Positions 19,877 to 28,994 of a stretch of 64,000 bases of DNA are shown in pieces. Positions within the stretch are counted from its first letter, which is position 1. The number at the start of each line of letters is the position of its first letter. The stretch is taken from contig NC_026487.1 of NCBI RefSeq assembly GCF_000328475.2, positions 620,001-684,000 on the forward strand, in the 5' to 3' direction. The position numbers and the translations under genes were made by a program. A model generated the notes under the pieces. It ran no database searches. It saw nothing but the letters and a program-made list of their open reading frames with translations, and was not told the origin of the DNA. Origin of the DNA: Mycosarcoma maydis. Its lineage: Eukaryota; Basidiomycota; Ustilaginomycetes; Ustilaginales.

Positions 19877-22381
19877 TCACAGCTTGTAGAAAAAGTCAAA
19901 GCGGAAGCCGAGCGACTCGAGCAGAGTTCGCACCAAGCCACCCACACGGCCTTGCGATTTGCGCAGCGACTTGCCTACATACGTCGTCTTCCACGCCTCG
20001 CTTCCATCGATCTGCACCGACACGCGCACGACAGGCTTGTACGGGTCGCGCGCATCCACCTCAAACTCGGTCCACTTGTGGTTGCCATCGGGCAGGTACT
20101 TGAGCAGCTTGTCGACGCCGCTCTTTCCGTCACCGTGATCCTGCGATAGCGTACGGACGGGAAGGTAGAACATGCTGAGTGGGCTCGTGCTGAATTCGGT
20201 GATCGTATCGAGCACGCTGATTGCGGCAAATTCGTGCCGATCGCCGCTCAGCACGATGACGTTGGGCACATAGCGCAGCACTTGGGCGATCTCAAGTCGT
20301 TCCGTGTTGTAGGCAGCCCAGCTGTCCTTCTGTCCATCCACGTCGAGTTCGCCGCCCCAGAGCGTGTTGAATGGTACCGAACTGACTACAAACTTGAATG
20401 CTACGGTTTCGTTGACCACCGCCAGCCACTTGAAGAGGTCTTGCTTTTGACGGTAGCCGAGCATGGTTTTCTCCTCGTCATCGTCTGCGGTGTGATGCGT
20501 TCGATGACGACGCGTATCCATGACGAAGAAGGCGGCCGACTCGCCGTATTGGAATGTGTAGTAGTTTTCCCCCGCCTCGAGCGCTTCTGGGTTGGCATCA
20601 CCAATGTACTCTTTCCACGCTGTGTTGGCCGAAGGGTAGGCAGCGATCTCTTGGTGGTTCTCATCCCTACCGGACCAGTTGTTGATCACCTCGTGGTCGT
20701 CGTAGATGCCAATGACAGGAACATGCTTCGAGAAGCGGCGGAAGCTTTGGGACGCAAACAGATTGCGATACAGTTTGCGATATGCATTGGTCTCTGCGCC
20801 TGCATAGTGCGGCACGTCGGCGTAGATCAGATCGCCGAGCTGCAACAGGAAGCGTAGCGAGGGATGCGACTCGCGGCCAGCCACCGCTCGCTGGTAGAGC
20901 AGATCGAATCCAGGGATACGGTTGCGCTCCGTGATGCCGCCCTGTTCAGTTCCGATGCCTGCCAGCTTGAGCAGTCGATTCCAGCCCCAGAACTGCGCTG
21001 GATGGTACGGAAAGTCGGGCTTGACGCACGAGGTCGAGGCAAATGTGAAGTGGTTCGGGTCTTCGAGCGGGTTGGTCTCTTCAGCAGGCTCGCCGATGTC
21101 TGTCTTTGCGAGATCAACGTTTCTCGAGCCAAGACTCTTTGACTGCATGTACGAGCTCAGACGTGGATCGGGCCAGGTGGTGAAGAGATTGCGGCGACTG
21201 ATCTCGTCGTTGGCAACAAACTTTTCAATGATGCGCACCTCATCCGAGTGATCCACGTGTTCGGGCTCGAACTGCGAGAGTCCCCACTCGTATGTGGTCG
21301 AAGGCCAAAGCTCGTCGATGAGTGCCGTCGCAGTCCAGTCATTTTCTGCACGCAAGGTGATAAGCGGACCGTTGAGCCAGAGGCTCTCATGGTTGGCGAG
21401 ATACTGCTTGGTGTGAGCTCGCGATGTCTTGCGCACCACGTCGTCGTGCTGCGAGGGGTTGTGCGCGCGTCGATACTTGACGAGCAGTTCGATGGGTGGC
21501 GCGGTGCTTGGAGCCTGATACGTTGCCGAGTTGAGCGACGTGTCAACAGCGAGGCTATCAAATGTATCAACGAGCGGAGGCGCAACGACGATCGACGCAT
21601 TGGATGCGCCTGGGAGCTCGGGAGGCGGATAGCGAACATGGATTTTAGCATATGTGGGGCCAAGAGCGCCAGTGCGAGCGAAGGCGAGGTTGTAGTCCCA
21701 GTGAGAGGGAAACAGGTAGGGGGAGAGGAAACTATCGAGAAAGAGCGCAAAGGCGAGCGTGTGGGCTAGGACGACGTAAAAGTTGAAGCGGGAGGAGCGA
21801 GTCGAGGTACCGAACACGAGCGCTTTGAGCACCTCAAACGAGTTGGTACGACGCAGCTTGGCACGTGCAGACGATTCAATGTGCCAAGCCGATAAAGATT
21901 GCGACGGTGGGACCACTTTTACGCCTTTGGCTACGTCGGCATAGGATACGGAGCAAGTTGCGGGCTTGGTGGGTGTGGTTCCGTTCGGACCGGCAGGCTT
22001 GTTCTCGATTGGCTTGGCAGTAGGTTTGCACTGGATCTTGGAGCCGGTCACCTCGACCTTGTCTGCCAGCTGCTGAAGGCTGCGGGCTGCATCCTTGGCA
22101 AGATGGTCGGAAATGGCGCTTCGAATGGCGTAGTCACGATAGATGGATGTTAGCACATATACGGCGTACAACACCGGGATGAAGGGATATGCCAGCGACG
22201 TGGGGATCCATCGCAAAAAGACATAGACGCTCAACCTAAAGAGCAGGGATGAGACTGCCTGCACGATGCTCACGAGACCGCCGGACGGTTTGAGAAACTT
22301 TGGCGGCAGCAACGAAGCATGGACGTGTTCGTGGGGATGCTGAGCGTCTGGCATCACGCCGGGCTCTCGTTTGCTCGGCAT
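19877..22381 (-). CDS. membrane-anchored PhoD-like metallophosphatase
   Basis: A predicted metal-dependent phosphatase or phosphodiesterase of the PhoD superfamily; the substrate is unknown. The protein is 834 residues with hydrophobic segments at about 36-56, 58-80 and 199-222, so it is probably membrane-anchored. The PhoD domain runs from about 443 to 760: TSCVKPDFPY (450-459), metal-site motifs LGDLIYAD (516-523), YDDHEV (560-565) and SGDRHEF (712-718), and ITTEF-type loops between. The start is ATG 22381 (MPSKREPG); codons upstream are open only from TTG. No introns are seen. It is divergent from HIS7, 1077 bases apart. The general family is clear; secreted alkaline phosphatase activity is not implied. 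Confidence 0.88.
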   Translation of the reverse strand: MPSKREPGVMPDAQHPHEHVHASLLPPKFLKPSGGLVSIVQAVSSLLFRLSVYVFLRWIPTSLAYPFIPVLYAVYVLTSIYRDYAIRSAISDHLAKDAARSLQQLADKVEVTGSKIQCKPTAKPIENKPAGPNGTTPTKPATCSVSYADVAKGVKVVPPSQSLSAWHIESSARAKLRRTNSFEVLKALVFGTSTRSSRFNFYVVLAHTLAFALFLDSFLSPYLFPSHWDYNLAFARTGALGPTYAKIHVRYPPPELPGASNASIVVAPPLVDTFDSLAVDTSLNSATYQAPSTAPPIELLVKYRRAHNPSQHDDVVRKTSRAHTKQYLANHESLWLNGPLITLRAENDWTATALIDELWPSTTYEWGLSQFEPEHVDHSDEVRIIEKFVANDEISRRNLFTTWPDPRLSSYMQSKSLGSRNVDLAKTDIGEPAEETNPLEDPNHFTFASTSCVKPDFPYHPAQFWGWNRLLKLAGIGTEQGGITERNRIPGFDLLYQRAVAGRESHPSLRFLLQLGDLIYADVPHYAGAETNAYRKLYRNLFASQSFRRFSKHVPVIGIYDDHEVINNWSGRDENHQEIAAYPSANTAWKEYIGDANPEALEAGENYYTFQYGESAAFFVMDTRRHRTHHTADDDEEKTMLGYRQKQDLFKWLAVVNETVAFKFVVSSVPFNTLWGGELDVDGQKDSWAAYNTERLEIAQVLRYVPNVIVLSGDRHEFAAISVLDTITEFSTSPLSMFYLPVRTLSQDHGDGKSGVDKLLKYLPDGNHKWTEFEVDARDPYKPVVRVSVQIDGSEAWKTTYVGKSLRKSQGRVGGLVRTLLESLGFRFDFFYKL

Positions 22382-22651
22382 GGTGCAACTAGCCTTGGCG
22401 AGAACGACCGCGATGGCGCTGGGAAGCAAGGTCAGATGTTCGGCACGATGGTGGTTACAAGTGGGACGGACAGACACGAGAGAACAAACACGAAAGACTC
22501 TTGCACACGCATCGTGGATCCGTGTGGAGGAAAAGCACACGCACCGACTCAAGGCTCACGACTGCTTCATCCACTCACGACGGCGCTCGGAACTTGGCTG
22601 TGCCGAGCGCAAACGCACCATTCCGTTTCGTCGTTCTTCTTGCACCAGGAA

Positions 22652-22830
22652 ATCATGAATCGCCAGTCGTAAATTATTAATGAAATCGTGAATGTCAAAG
22701 CAATTCACGACTTGCGCCGGCACGCGGAAGAATCGTGAATGGCGCGAATTTGAATCAATCACGTATACAACCGTAACTCGTGACTTGTGACGGAAGCGAA
22801 GCACAAAATTCGTGAATCGTGAAGATGCAC
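22652..22830. repeat. scattered heptamer copies in both orientations
   Basis: At least eight near-copies of TCGTGAAT/ATTCACGA (for example AATCATGAATCG, AAATCGTGAATG, CAATTCACGACTT, AGAATCGTGAATGG, AAATTCGTGAATCGTGAAG) interspersed with A/T-rich spacers rather than in strict tandem. Confidence 0.7.
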
Positions 22831-23078
22831 CCAAACGAGACCCTGTGAAACCAAAGCTGGCGCAGCTCAATCAAATGCAGTTTCTTAGTCATCTTGCAAG
22901 GCCAAAGTAAGCGTCATCAGATTCACAGTGAATCACCAGAATCACAGATTGGAATGTAATCGTGGTTGCACTTGTCGTGTCGCGGTGCTTGGCAGCCGAG
23001 TGGGCGTGCTGCAAGTGCCACCGTCACAATCGAAGCGTCTTGGGATTCGTAACTGCAGACGTGGGTGTGGGAGGTATG

Positions 23079-23118
23079 TTGCCGTTGCCGTTGCCGTTGC
23101 CGTTCCCATTGCCGTTGC
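23079..23118. repeat. TTGCCG hexamer repeat
   Basis: Four perfect TTGCCG units followed by TTCCCA, one more TTGCCG and TTGCAG. It lies about 340 bases upstream of the HIS7 start. Confidence 0.9.
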
Positions 23119-23458
23119 AGTGCGAGTACTGCCCGATCCCGATACGGTTCCCGATTGTCTTTGTCCGGAGCGGCTATCAAATCGCATATAAACCAAAAAA
23201 AAAAAAAAAAAGAGAAAAAAAGCAAGAGTCATATTCAAATTAATATTTCGAGTCAGCTCGAGTCAACAACGCTCCGTCATGCGTGGCAGGTTCACGATAA
23301 GTTAGGAACATAAGAAGATCGAGAAGCAACACGCACAAGGCTTACTCGTAACTCTGGAGCTTGTGTCGGCTGCTCTTCCAGCATCTTGGCCACCACACCT
23401 TATCGACGCTTGTTGCACGCAGAGGCAGCTCTGCGCGTCTTTCACTTTTTGCTCCAGA

Positions 23459-25306
23459 ATGCTCTACCTGCTCGATTACGGAGCCGGCAATGTGCGCAGT
23501 CTCGCCAACTCGATCAGCCAGCTCGGCTTCGAGTTCAAATGGGTGGAGTCGCCTCAGGATCTCGCCAAGGCGGACAAGCTTCTGTTCCCCGGTGTGGGCG
23601 CTTTTGGACCTGCAATGGAGTCGATTCGCGAAAAAGGATATGCGGAGCCGTTGAAAGCATACATTGCTTCCGGAAAGCCGTACATGGGCATTTGCATCGG
23701 CCTGCAGACACTGTTTGAGGGGTCGGACGAAGCACCGGGCGTTGCTGGTCTCGGCATCGTCCCTGGAATCGTCTCGAGCTTCTCGGCGTATGAAGAGGAG
23801 CGCAAGCTCAACAAATCGGTCCCGCAGATGGGCTGGAATTCCGCACAAGTCGTCAAGACGCGCAATGACAATGGTGATCAGGATGCGCTCAAGTATGGCT
23901 TCCCGGATCGTGCATCGGGCGAAACAAGTCACTACTACTTTGTACACTCGTATCGCGCAGCATACCAGCCGGACAAACATGCAGACTGGGTGTTGACGAC
24001 AACGCAGTATGGATCCGAGGTGTTTCTGTCGTCGATCCAGAAGGGGAATGTGTTTGCCACCCAGTTCCACCCGGAAAAGAGCGGCCGTGCTGGCCTCGAA
24101 GTGCTTCGCGCTTGGCTCAGCCAGCCCGGCACTATGGAAATCAGCAAAGAACGGCTGCTGCTTGACGCGCAACAAGTGGCTGTTCCCGCACCCCAAGATG
24201 GCCTCACAAAACGCATCGTTGCATGCCTCGATGTGCGCAGCAACGACGATGGCGATCTTGTCGTTACCAAAGGCGAATCATACGACGTACGCGAAACGCT
24301 CGAGCACACGCCAACCGACGAGTCAGAAGCTGGTTCGTCCACAGCCACCAGGCGCAAGGTGCGCAACCTCGGCAAACCTGTCGACCTCGCACTGCGATAC
24401 TACCTGGAAGGTGCAGATGAAATCACGTTTCTCAACATCACCTCGTTCCGTTCGTGCGCATTGCAGGATCAACCGATGCTCAGCCTGCTCGAAGCTGCAG
24501 CTGCCAAGATCTTTGTTCCACTCACCATCGGCGGAGGCATCAAGGACAGTGTCGATCCGGATGGAACGCCGAGACCGGCCAAAGAGGTGGCTGATGCCTA
24601 CTTCCGTGCTGGTGCTGACAAAGTCTCGATTGGTTCCGAAGCGGTGTACGCTGTACAAGAGCTGTACGCACGTGCGGCGCAGAACGGATACGAGAACGAG
24701 AGCAATCCGCTCCGATTTAGCGAGGCGTGTTTGACAGGAAACACGGGCATCGAGACCATCAGTAAGGCGTACGGTGCGCAAGCAGTGGTGGTGTCGATCG
24801 ACCCACGTCGTGTCTACGTCACTGAAGGAGAGCACGTGGATCCAAAACACGTTGCATGTCTCGTACAGGGGGTCGCTGGTTCCGAAGATCATGGCAAACG
24901 ATGGTGGTATCGATGCACCGTTAAGGGTGGACGAGAAGATCGTGATCTTGACGTCATCCAACTGGCACGTGGTGTACAGCGTCTAGGTGCCGGCGAAATC
25001 CTGCTCAACTCGATCGACCGCGATGGATCCAACAAGGGCTTCGATCGCCAGCTCGTCGAGCTCGTACGTGGCAGTGTCAGCATCCCGGTGATCGCGTCGT
25101 CTGGCGCCGGCACCGCCCAGCACTTTGTCGACATCTTTACCGCTCAAGCCGACAACCAAAGTACCGTAGAAGCTGCCTTGGCCGCCGGCATCTTCCACCG
25201 CAAACAATGCTCGATCGACGACGTCAAGTCATCGCTGTTGCAAAACGGTTTCAAGGTGAGAAGAGAACACGTAGCCGCCGGAGCTGGCGCCATCTCGAAA
25301 CAGTAA
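23459..25306 (+). CDS. HIS7: imidazole glycerol phosphate synthase, fused glutaminase-cyclase
   Basis: Bifunctional HisH-HisF enzyme: the glutaminase half releases ammonia that the cyclase half uses to turn PRFAR into imidazole glycerol phosphate and AICAR, step 5 of histidine synthesis with a link to purine synthesis. The protein is 615 residues. In the glutaminase domain (1-215) the triad is visible: Cys79 in MGICIGLQ, His204 and Glu206 in QFHPEKSG. The cyclase barrel starts at about 250 with KRIVACLDVR (Asp258), and the second catalytic Asp448 lies in VVSIDPR. An insertion of about 25 residues after Asp258 (THTPTDESE-like) is usual in eukaryotic forms. The ATG at 23459 begins MLYLLDYGAGN, the normal family start. 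No introns. Convergent with the Ser-rich gene. Confidence 0.97.
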   Translation: MLYLLDYGAGNVRSLANSISQLGFEFKWVESPQDLAKADKLLFPGVGAFGPAMESIREKGYAEPLKAYIASGKPYMGICIGLQTLFEGSDEAPGVAGLGIVPGIVSSFSAYEEERKLNKSVPQMGWNSAQVVKTRNDNGDQDALKYGFPDRASGETSHYYFVHSYRAAYQPDKHADWVLTTTQYGSEVFLSSIQKGNVFATQFHPEKSGRAGLEVLRAWLSQPGTMEISKERLLLDAQQVAVPAPQDGLTKRIVACLDVRSNDDGDLVVTKGESYDVRETLEHTPTDESEAGSSTATRRKVRNLGKPVDLALRYYLEGADEITFLNITSFRSCALQDQPMLSLLEAAAAKIFVPLTIGGGIKDSVDPDGTPRPAKEVADAYFRAGADKVSIGSEAVYAVQELYARAAQNGYENESNPLRFSEACLTGNTGIETISKAYGAQAVVVSIDPRRVYVTEGEHVDPKHVACLVQGVAGSEDHGKRWWYRCTVKGGREDRDLDVIQLARGVQRLGAGEILLNSIDRDGSNKGFDRQLVELVRGSVSIPVIASSGAGTAQHFVDIFTAQADNQSTVEAALAAGIFHRKQCSIDDVKSSLLQNGFKVRREHVAAGAGAISKQ

Positions 25307-25529
25307 AACGCCCAGAGACAAGTTCATTGTGTGAATCCACGGTCCAGTAATACAAATCATCGAGAGCACTCCGCGTCGTGCAAAGTCGAGCGCGTCGTGT
25401 CGAACGTGAATGATGAACATGATGCGGTCACGAGAGCGAGCGAGATAGTGCACGCCAGGAATCGAGCCGAGTTTCTGCGCTTAGCTTGTGCACTGTGCCG
25501 ACTTGTACGCCAACGTCGGCAGCCCACTC
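25307..25529. terminator. convergent 3' region HIS7 / Ser-rich gene
   Basis: 223 bases between converging stop codons. No gene and no heptamer array are seen. Confidence 0.4.
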
Positions 25530-28037
25530 TTATGACAAACCGAGCATACCCACTTTTTCATCCATCAACGCCTCGTTCTCCTCCTGCTGTTCCAACTGCA
25601 TCCTTGTTTCCATGCTCTGCGGGTTGTTGGCCGAGATGGACAGACCCAGTGCGCCCGAGCCGTAGCCCGGCCCGCTTCCGGAAGCAGCGGGAGAAAACGA
25701 GCCCATAGCTACGATGGCGCTCGTCATCGCAATCGTTGCCGCGCCCGCTCCTGTGGACGCTGAATTGACCGGTGTACACGGTCGAGATATCGTGGGCGAC
25801 GTCGAGTATCGCGAAGCATAAGTTGTATAGTGATGATGATACACACCGCGATAGAGCACACCACCACCGGGCGAAGAGATCGGCATGAGCAACGGAGAGT
25901 TGGACCCACCACCCCCGTTATTGCAAGCTGCGTTAGCGTTCGATGACGCCGCAGCTGCTACTGCCGCTGCGAAACTAGCATTTGTAGGGGTCGTGCCGAG
26001 AGACGAGCCAAGATTCATGGGCGAAACCGCGCGTCGTTTGTACGGTTCGTACCTGTCGTCTCCCGTTGTCTTGCGTTTCGAGAGACGCGCACCGGAGCCA
26101 GCAGCGCCGAGCACGCGAGGCGAAGTGTCGAGATCCATGCCAGACGCTGCGCCTGCTCGACGCCAAGTAGCTCGTTCACCGGCAAACACCCCGCTACTCG
26201 CTCCACCGGACGAGCCAGTCGAGGCGCTCGGAGACCACTTGTGCGCATTGGCTTTGTCTCTGAAACCCATCCACAGCGCATTGTTTTTGCGTCGGGGCAG
26301 CGAGCCTGCGCCTCCAGGAGTGGCTGTGGCCGAGGCCGAACCGAAGCTGGTCGACAGCGTTGTGCTGTTGGCTGCAGCATTGCCACTGACACCATTCACC
26401 TGGCCGGAAGCGTCGTTGGCCGCCGCTGGGTTGGCGAGACCGGCGGTACTGGAGGATGAGGCGGCGTCTGGCATAGCATTCGAGGAGTGAACGCCGCGGC
26501 TGCGCATGTGATCCTCTTCGTCGGACAGCGAATCGGTACGTGAGTAGTACATCATCATTTCCTCTTGCTCGGACGACGTATCGGAAGTTTCGCCGTCATC
26601 AAGCCCATCGGCGGTGAATACACCTTGAATGTCATCGACATCATCATCCCACATGTATTTGCGTCTTGAAAAGCCTGTACCCAGGGTCGCGGTGGCACCA
26701 AAGAAGGGCGATCGTGAAGCCCGCATGGCGCCATGGTTGATGCTGATGCTGCTGCTGCTGCTGCCACCACCTGTTGTGCCGCTGGGTCCGAATCGTGGTG
26801 TGCGCGGTAGCGTAGCTTCTCCACCCAAGCGTTTCTGTAGTTTGGCTTCGGATGCGATCTCCGAGTCTTCGGGCTTGCATTCGTCCTGCAACGAGGCTGC
26901 GACACGCGCGATGGAACGATCTTTAGGCAAGAGATTGCCTCGGCGCGTGACGGCTTTGCGGACGACATTGGAGGACAGCAGCGACGAGGAGCGCGATCGA
27001 TTAGCTGTGTGACCCAATGGTGAGCCGATGGATGGACCTGTAGAGGGAGAAGGTGGTATTGCGCGAGGTAAACCGGCGCCGCCTGTGGAAGAGGAGCTGT
27101 CCTGACCTGAATCCGAGGCCGAGGCACGTGCGAGAGCAGAAGAAGCGAGGCTGGGGCGTGTACTTGGCAGATGCGATGATGCTGATGATGCTGCCGGGGG
27201 AGGAGTGCTTGGTGTACTGAAGAACGAAAGTGGCGGACCCATGACAGACGGGCTCGGCGCGCGCGAGGCCATGGCGTCGTCGTCTTCGACCTGCATCATC
27301 TCATCGTCGCCATCGTCCGGGTCTTGGTTTAAGCGTGTATTGAGAGACTTGGAATCTTGCTGTACGGAAGGAATATTGTGCGACGTATCTTGTTGATCGT
27401 AGTGATCGTCGTGGTCGAGGTGGAAGGGAGTGATCTCTCGTCCCAACATGCTCGCCCGGCGAAATCGAGCTGGAGAGGCGATGGCGAAGCCAGGCGAGTT
27501 GATAGCCTGGGAACGTCTGAGCAACGCTGCGGGAGTGGTGACGCTGCTAGACGAGGGGGACGAGGATGACGACGACCCAGCGGTTGGCAACGCTGTCAAG
27601 GCGGGTGGAGGCCAACCTTGGCCTGCAAGTGACAACGGGGGAGAGTGCGGCTGTGCGCTGAAGTGGTTAGAAAGCGAATTGGCATGGTCTCTGGCCGAGC
27701 GTGATGGTAAGTTGCCAATGCCTAGCCCGGTTGCAGAGGTGACAAGTTTGGAAGGAGACGAGCCGAGAATGTGAACTTGATGAGCGTCGGCCGAGTGGAT
27801 GAAGGGGAGGGATGGACTAGACGGAATCGAGATGGGCATCGAAGAACAAGAGGCACTCGACCGAAACAAGGCGGCATTACCAGCGCTGCTGTTTGCGTCC
27901 GTGTTGCTGCTCGTGCTGGGCGAAAGGTCACGGGCTGCGGATCGGGATGCGCCAAAGGGAAGTGCAAAGTCGGACGAGGAGGTAGCAAAGGCTGACCTAC
28001 CACGAGAGGCTTGGCTGATGCCGGCATGATTCGACAT
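25530..28037 (-). CDS. serine-rich, probably nuclear protein of unknown function
   Basis: An 835-residue protein that I cannot assign to a named family. It is mostly disordered, with poly-Ser, Ser-Ala and Ser-Pro stretches, and no membrane segments. Four islands look ordered or conserved: KAVTRRGNLLPKDRSIARV at about 380-400 followed by a charged helix; FSRRKYMWDDDVDDIQGVF at about 475-493 followed by an acidic DDGETSDTSSEQEE patch; LWMGFRDKANAHKW near 600; and DDRYEPYKRRAVSPMNLGS near 680. Clusters such as RRG-LLPK and KRRAVSP recall poorly characterised fungal nuclear proteins, from memory only. The many SP/TP sites suggest phosphorylation by proline-directed kinases. The ATG at 28037 has G at -3. 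The frame is intact over 2.5 kb, so it is certainly coding; function is open. Confidence 0.85.
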   Translation of the reverse strand: MSNHAGISQASRGRSAFATSSSDFALPFGASRSAARDLSPSTSSNTDANSSAGNAALFRSSASCSSMPISIPSSPSLPFIHSADAHQVHILGSSPSKLVTSATGLGIGNLPSRSARDHANSLSNHFSAQPHSPPLSLAGQGWPPPALTALPTAGSSSSSSPSSSSVTTPAALLRRSQAINSPGFAIASPARFRRASMLGREITPFHLDHDDHYDQQDTSHNIPSVQQDSKSLNTRLNQDPDDGDDEMMQVEDDDAMASRAPSPSVMGPPLSFFSTPSTPPPAASSASSHLPSTRPSLASSALARASASDSGQDSSSSTGGAGLPRAIPPSPSTGPSIGSPLGHTANRSRSSSLLSSNVVRKAVTRRGNLLPKDRSIARVAASLQDECKPEDSEIASEAKLQKRLGGEATLPRTPRFGPSGTTGGGSSSSSISINHGAMRASRSPFFGATATLGTGFSRRKYMWDDDVDDIQGVFTADGLDDGETSDTSSEQEEMMMYYSRTDSLSDEEDHMRSRGVHSSNAMPDAASSSSTAGLANPAAANDASGQVNGVSGNAAANSTTLSTSFGSASATATPGGAGSLPRRKNNALWMGFRDKANAHKWSPSASTGSSGGASSGVFAGERATWRRAGAASGMDLDTSPRVLGAAGSGARLSKRKTTGDDRYEPYKRRAVSPMNLGSSLGTTPTNASFAAAVAAAASSNANAACNNGGGGSNSPLLMPISSPGGGVLYRGVYHHHYTTYASRYSTSPTISRPCTPVNSASTGAGAATIAMTSAIVAMGSFSPAASGSGPGYGSGALGLSISANNPQSMETRMQLEQQEENEALMDEKVGMLGLS

Positions 28038-28387
28038 GGCCGCAAGAGGCGTCTGACAGTAGTGATTACCACAGCAGCAACGAGCCGCGTCCGACCAATG
28101 TGCCAGTGAGCAGGCTGTTAGAGGCGATCAGGATACGAAAGAGCGTGCGATGAGGTGGGGCGACTGCAGTTAGAGTGTCCTACTGCGGCTGAGCCGTAAG
28201 CCTGGCATGGTGACTAGAAGACGGTGTTTGGCAGCATCTGACGAGATATGCGTGCTTGCTCTGTCGTTGTCGACGAGGAGCGTGCTTGTCGTGGTCAGAA
28301 GCAGTCCAGTAGGCCTGACCGAGCGAGGCAATCACGATTCCTGAACCACGGATGCCGAGACTGTGAAACGTCGGAATGCGCTCGAGA

Positions 28388-28428
28388 CAATCACGAATTG
28401 TGAATTCGTGATTGTGAATCGTGAATTA
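28388..28428. repeat. heptamer cluster with orientation switch
   Basis: AATCACGAATTGTGAATTCGTGATTGTGAATCGTGAATT: the motif appears first as CACGAAT, then as GTGAATT/GTGATTG/GTGAATC, so both orientations sit within 40 bases. Confidence 0.8.
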
Positions 28429-28596
28429 AGCACGAAGAGCTGCAGCGCAGCTGGTGGCTTGCTTTCATGGTTTACTACAGGCGCAGTCACAGTCGTGAGT
28501 TGGTGCGTTTGCGGTTTTTGTTTTTGGTTGGACGTGTTGAACCCTGACTCACTCGACTCTTCCCTCATTCCCAACTCCACCAGCGGCAAAGCACCC

Positions 28597-28621
28597 GAAT
28601 CGTGAATCGTGAATCGTGAAT
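28597..28621. repeat. (GAATCGT) tandem array, 3.6 copies
   Basis: Three perfect 7-base units and a partial one, intergenic, 560 bases upstream of the Ser-rich gene start. Confidence 0.92.
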
Positions 28622-28994
28622 AGACACGGACTCACCCCAAATATTTCAAAAAAGGGCCCATTTTAACACCTGACTTTGTCCAGCTCTTTGTTCTTTACAG
28701 AAACACGTAACGCCCACCTCTGTATCCACACGCGTGACCTCATCATGGCTTCGGTCTGGCTTCAGGATGACTCGGCTGTGCGCAGCTCTTGTAGGATGGG
28801 CAGCATGCACGTCGAGCTGCAACTATGCACGATCGAGGAAAGCGTCTGTTTGGCACCTCGTACTTGACACTAGCACAATCACACAGCCCCGATTTTTGTC
28901 GAAAATAGCCATGACAGCCAAGTCGCAAGCATTCCGGTGACATTGAGCGCATCTAAAAAAACGAGCATATAGAGACAAAAGCAGCACGCGACGC

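Larger units (their letters stand above)
22382..23458. promoter_or_regulatory. divergent PhoD-like/HIS7 promoter region
   Basis: 1077 bases between two start codons. It holds degenerate heptamer copies (22652-22830), a TTGCCG hexamer run (23079-23118), a CATATAAACC TATA-like site near 23184 and an A-rich tract just after it. No gene is seen. Confidence 0.55.
28038..28994. other. intergenic, Ser-rich gene promoter / protease 3' flank
   Basis: 957 bases with no supported gene. It contains heptamer runs at 28388-28428 and 28597-28621. Upstream of the Ser-rich gene the sequence is purine-poor on its sense strand. Confidence 0.55.
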
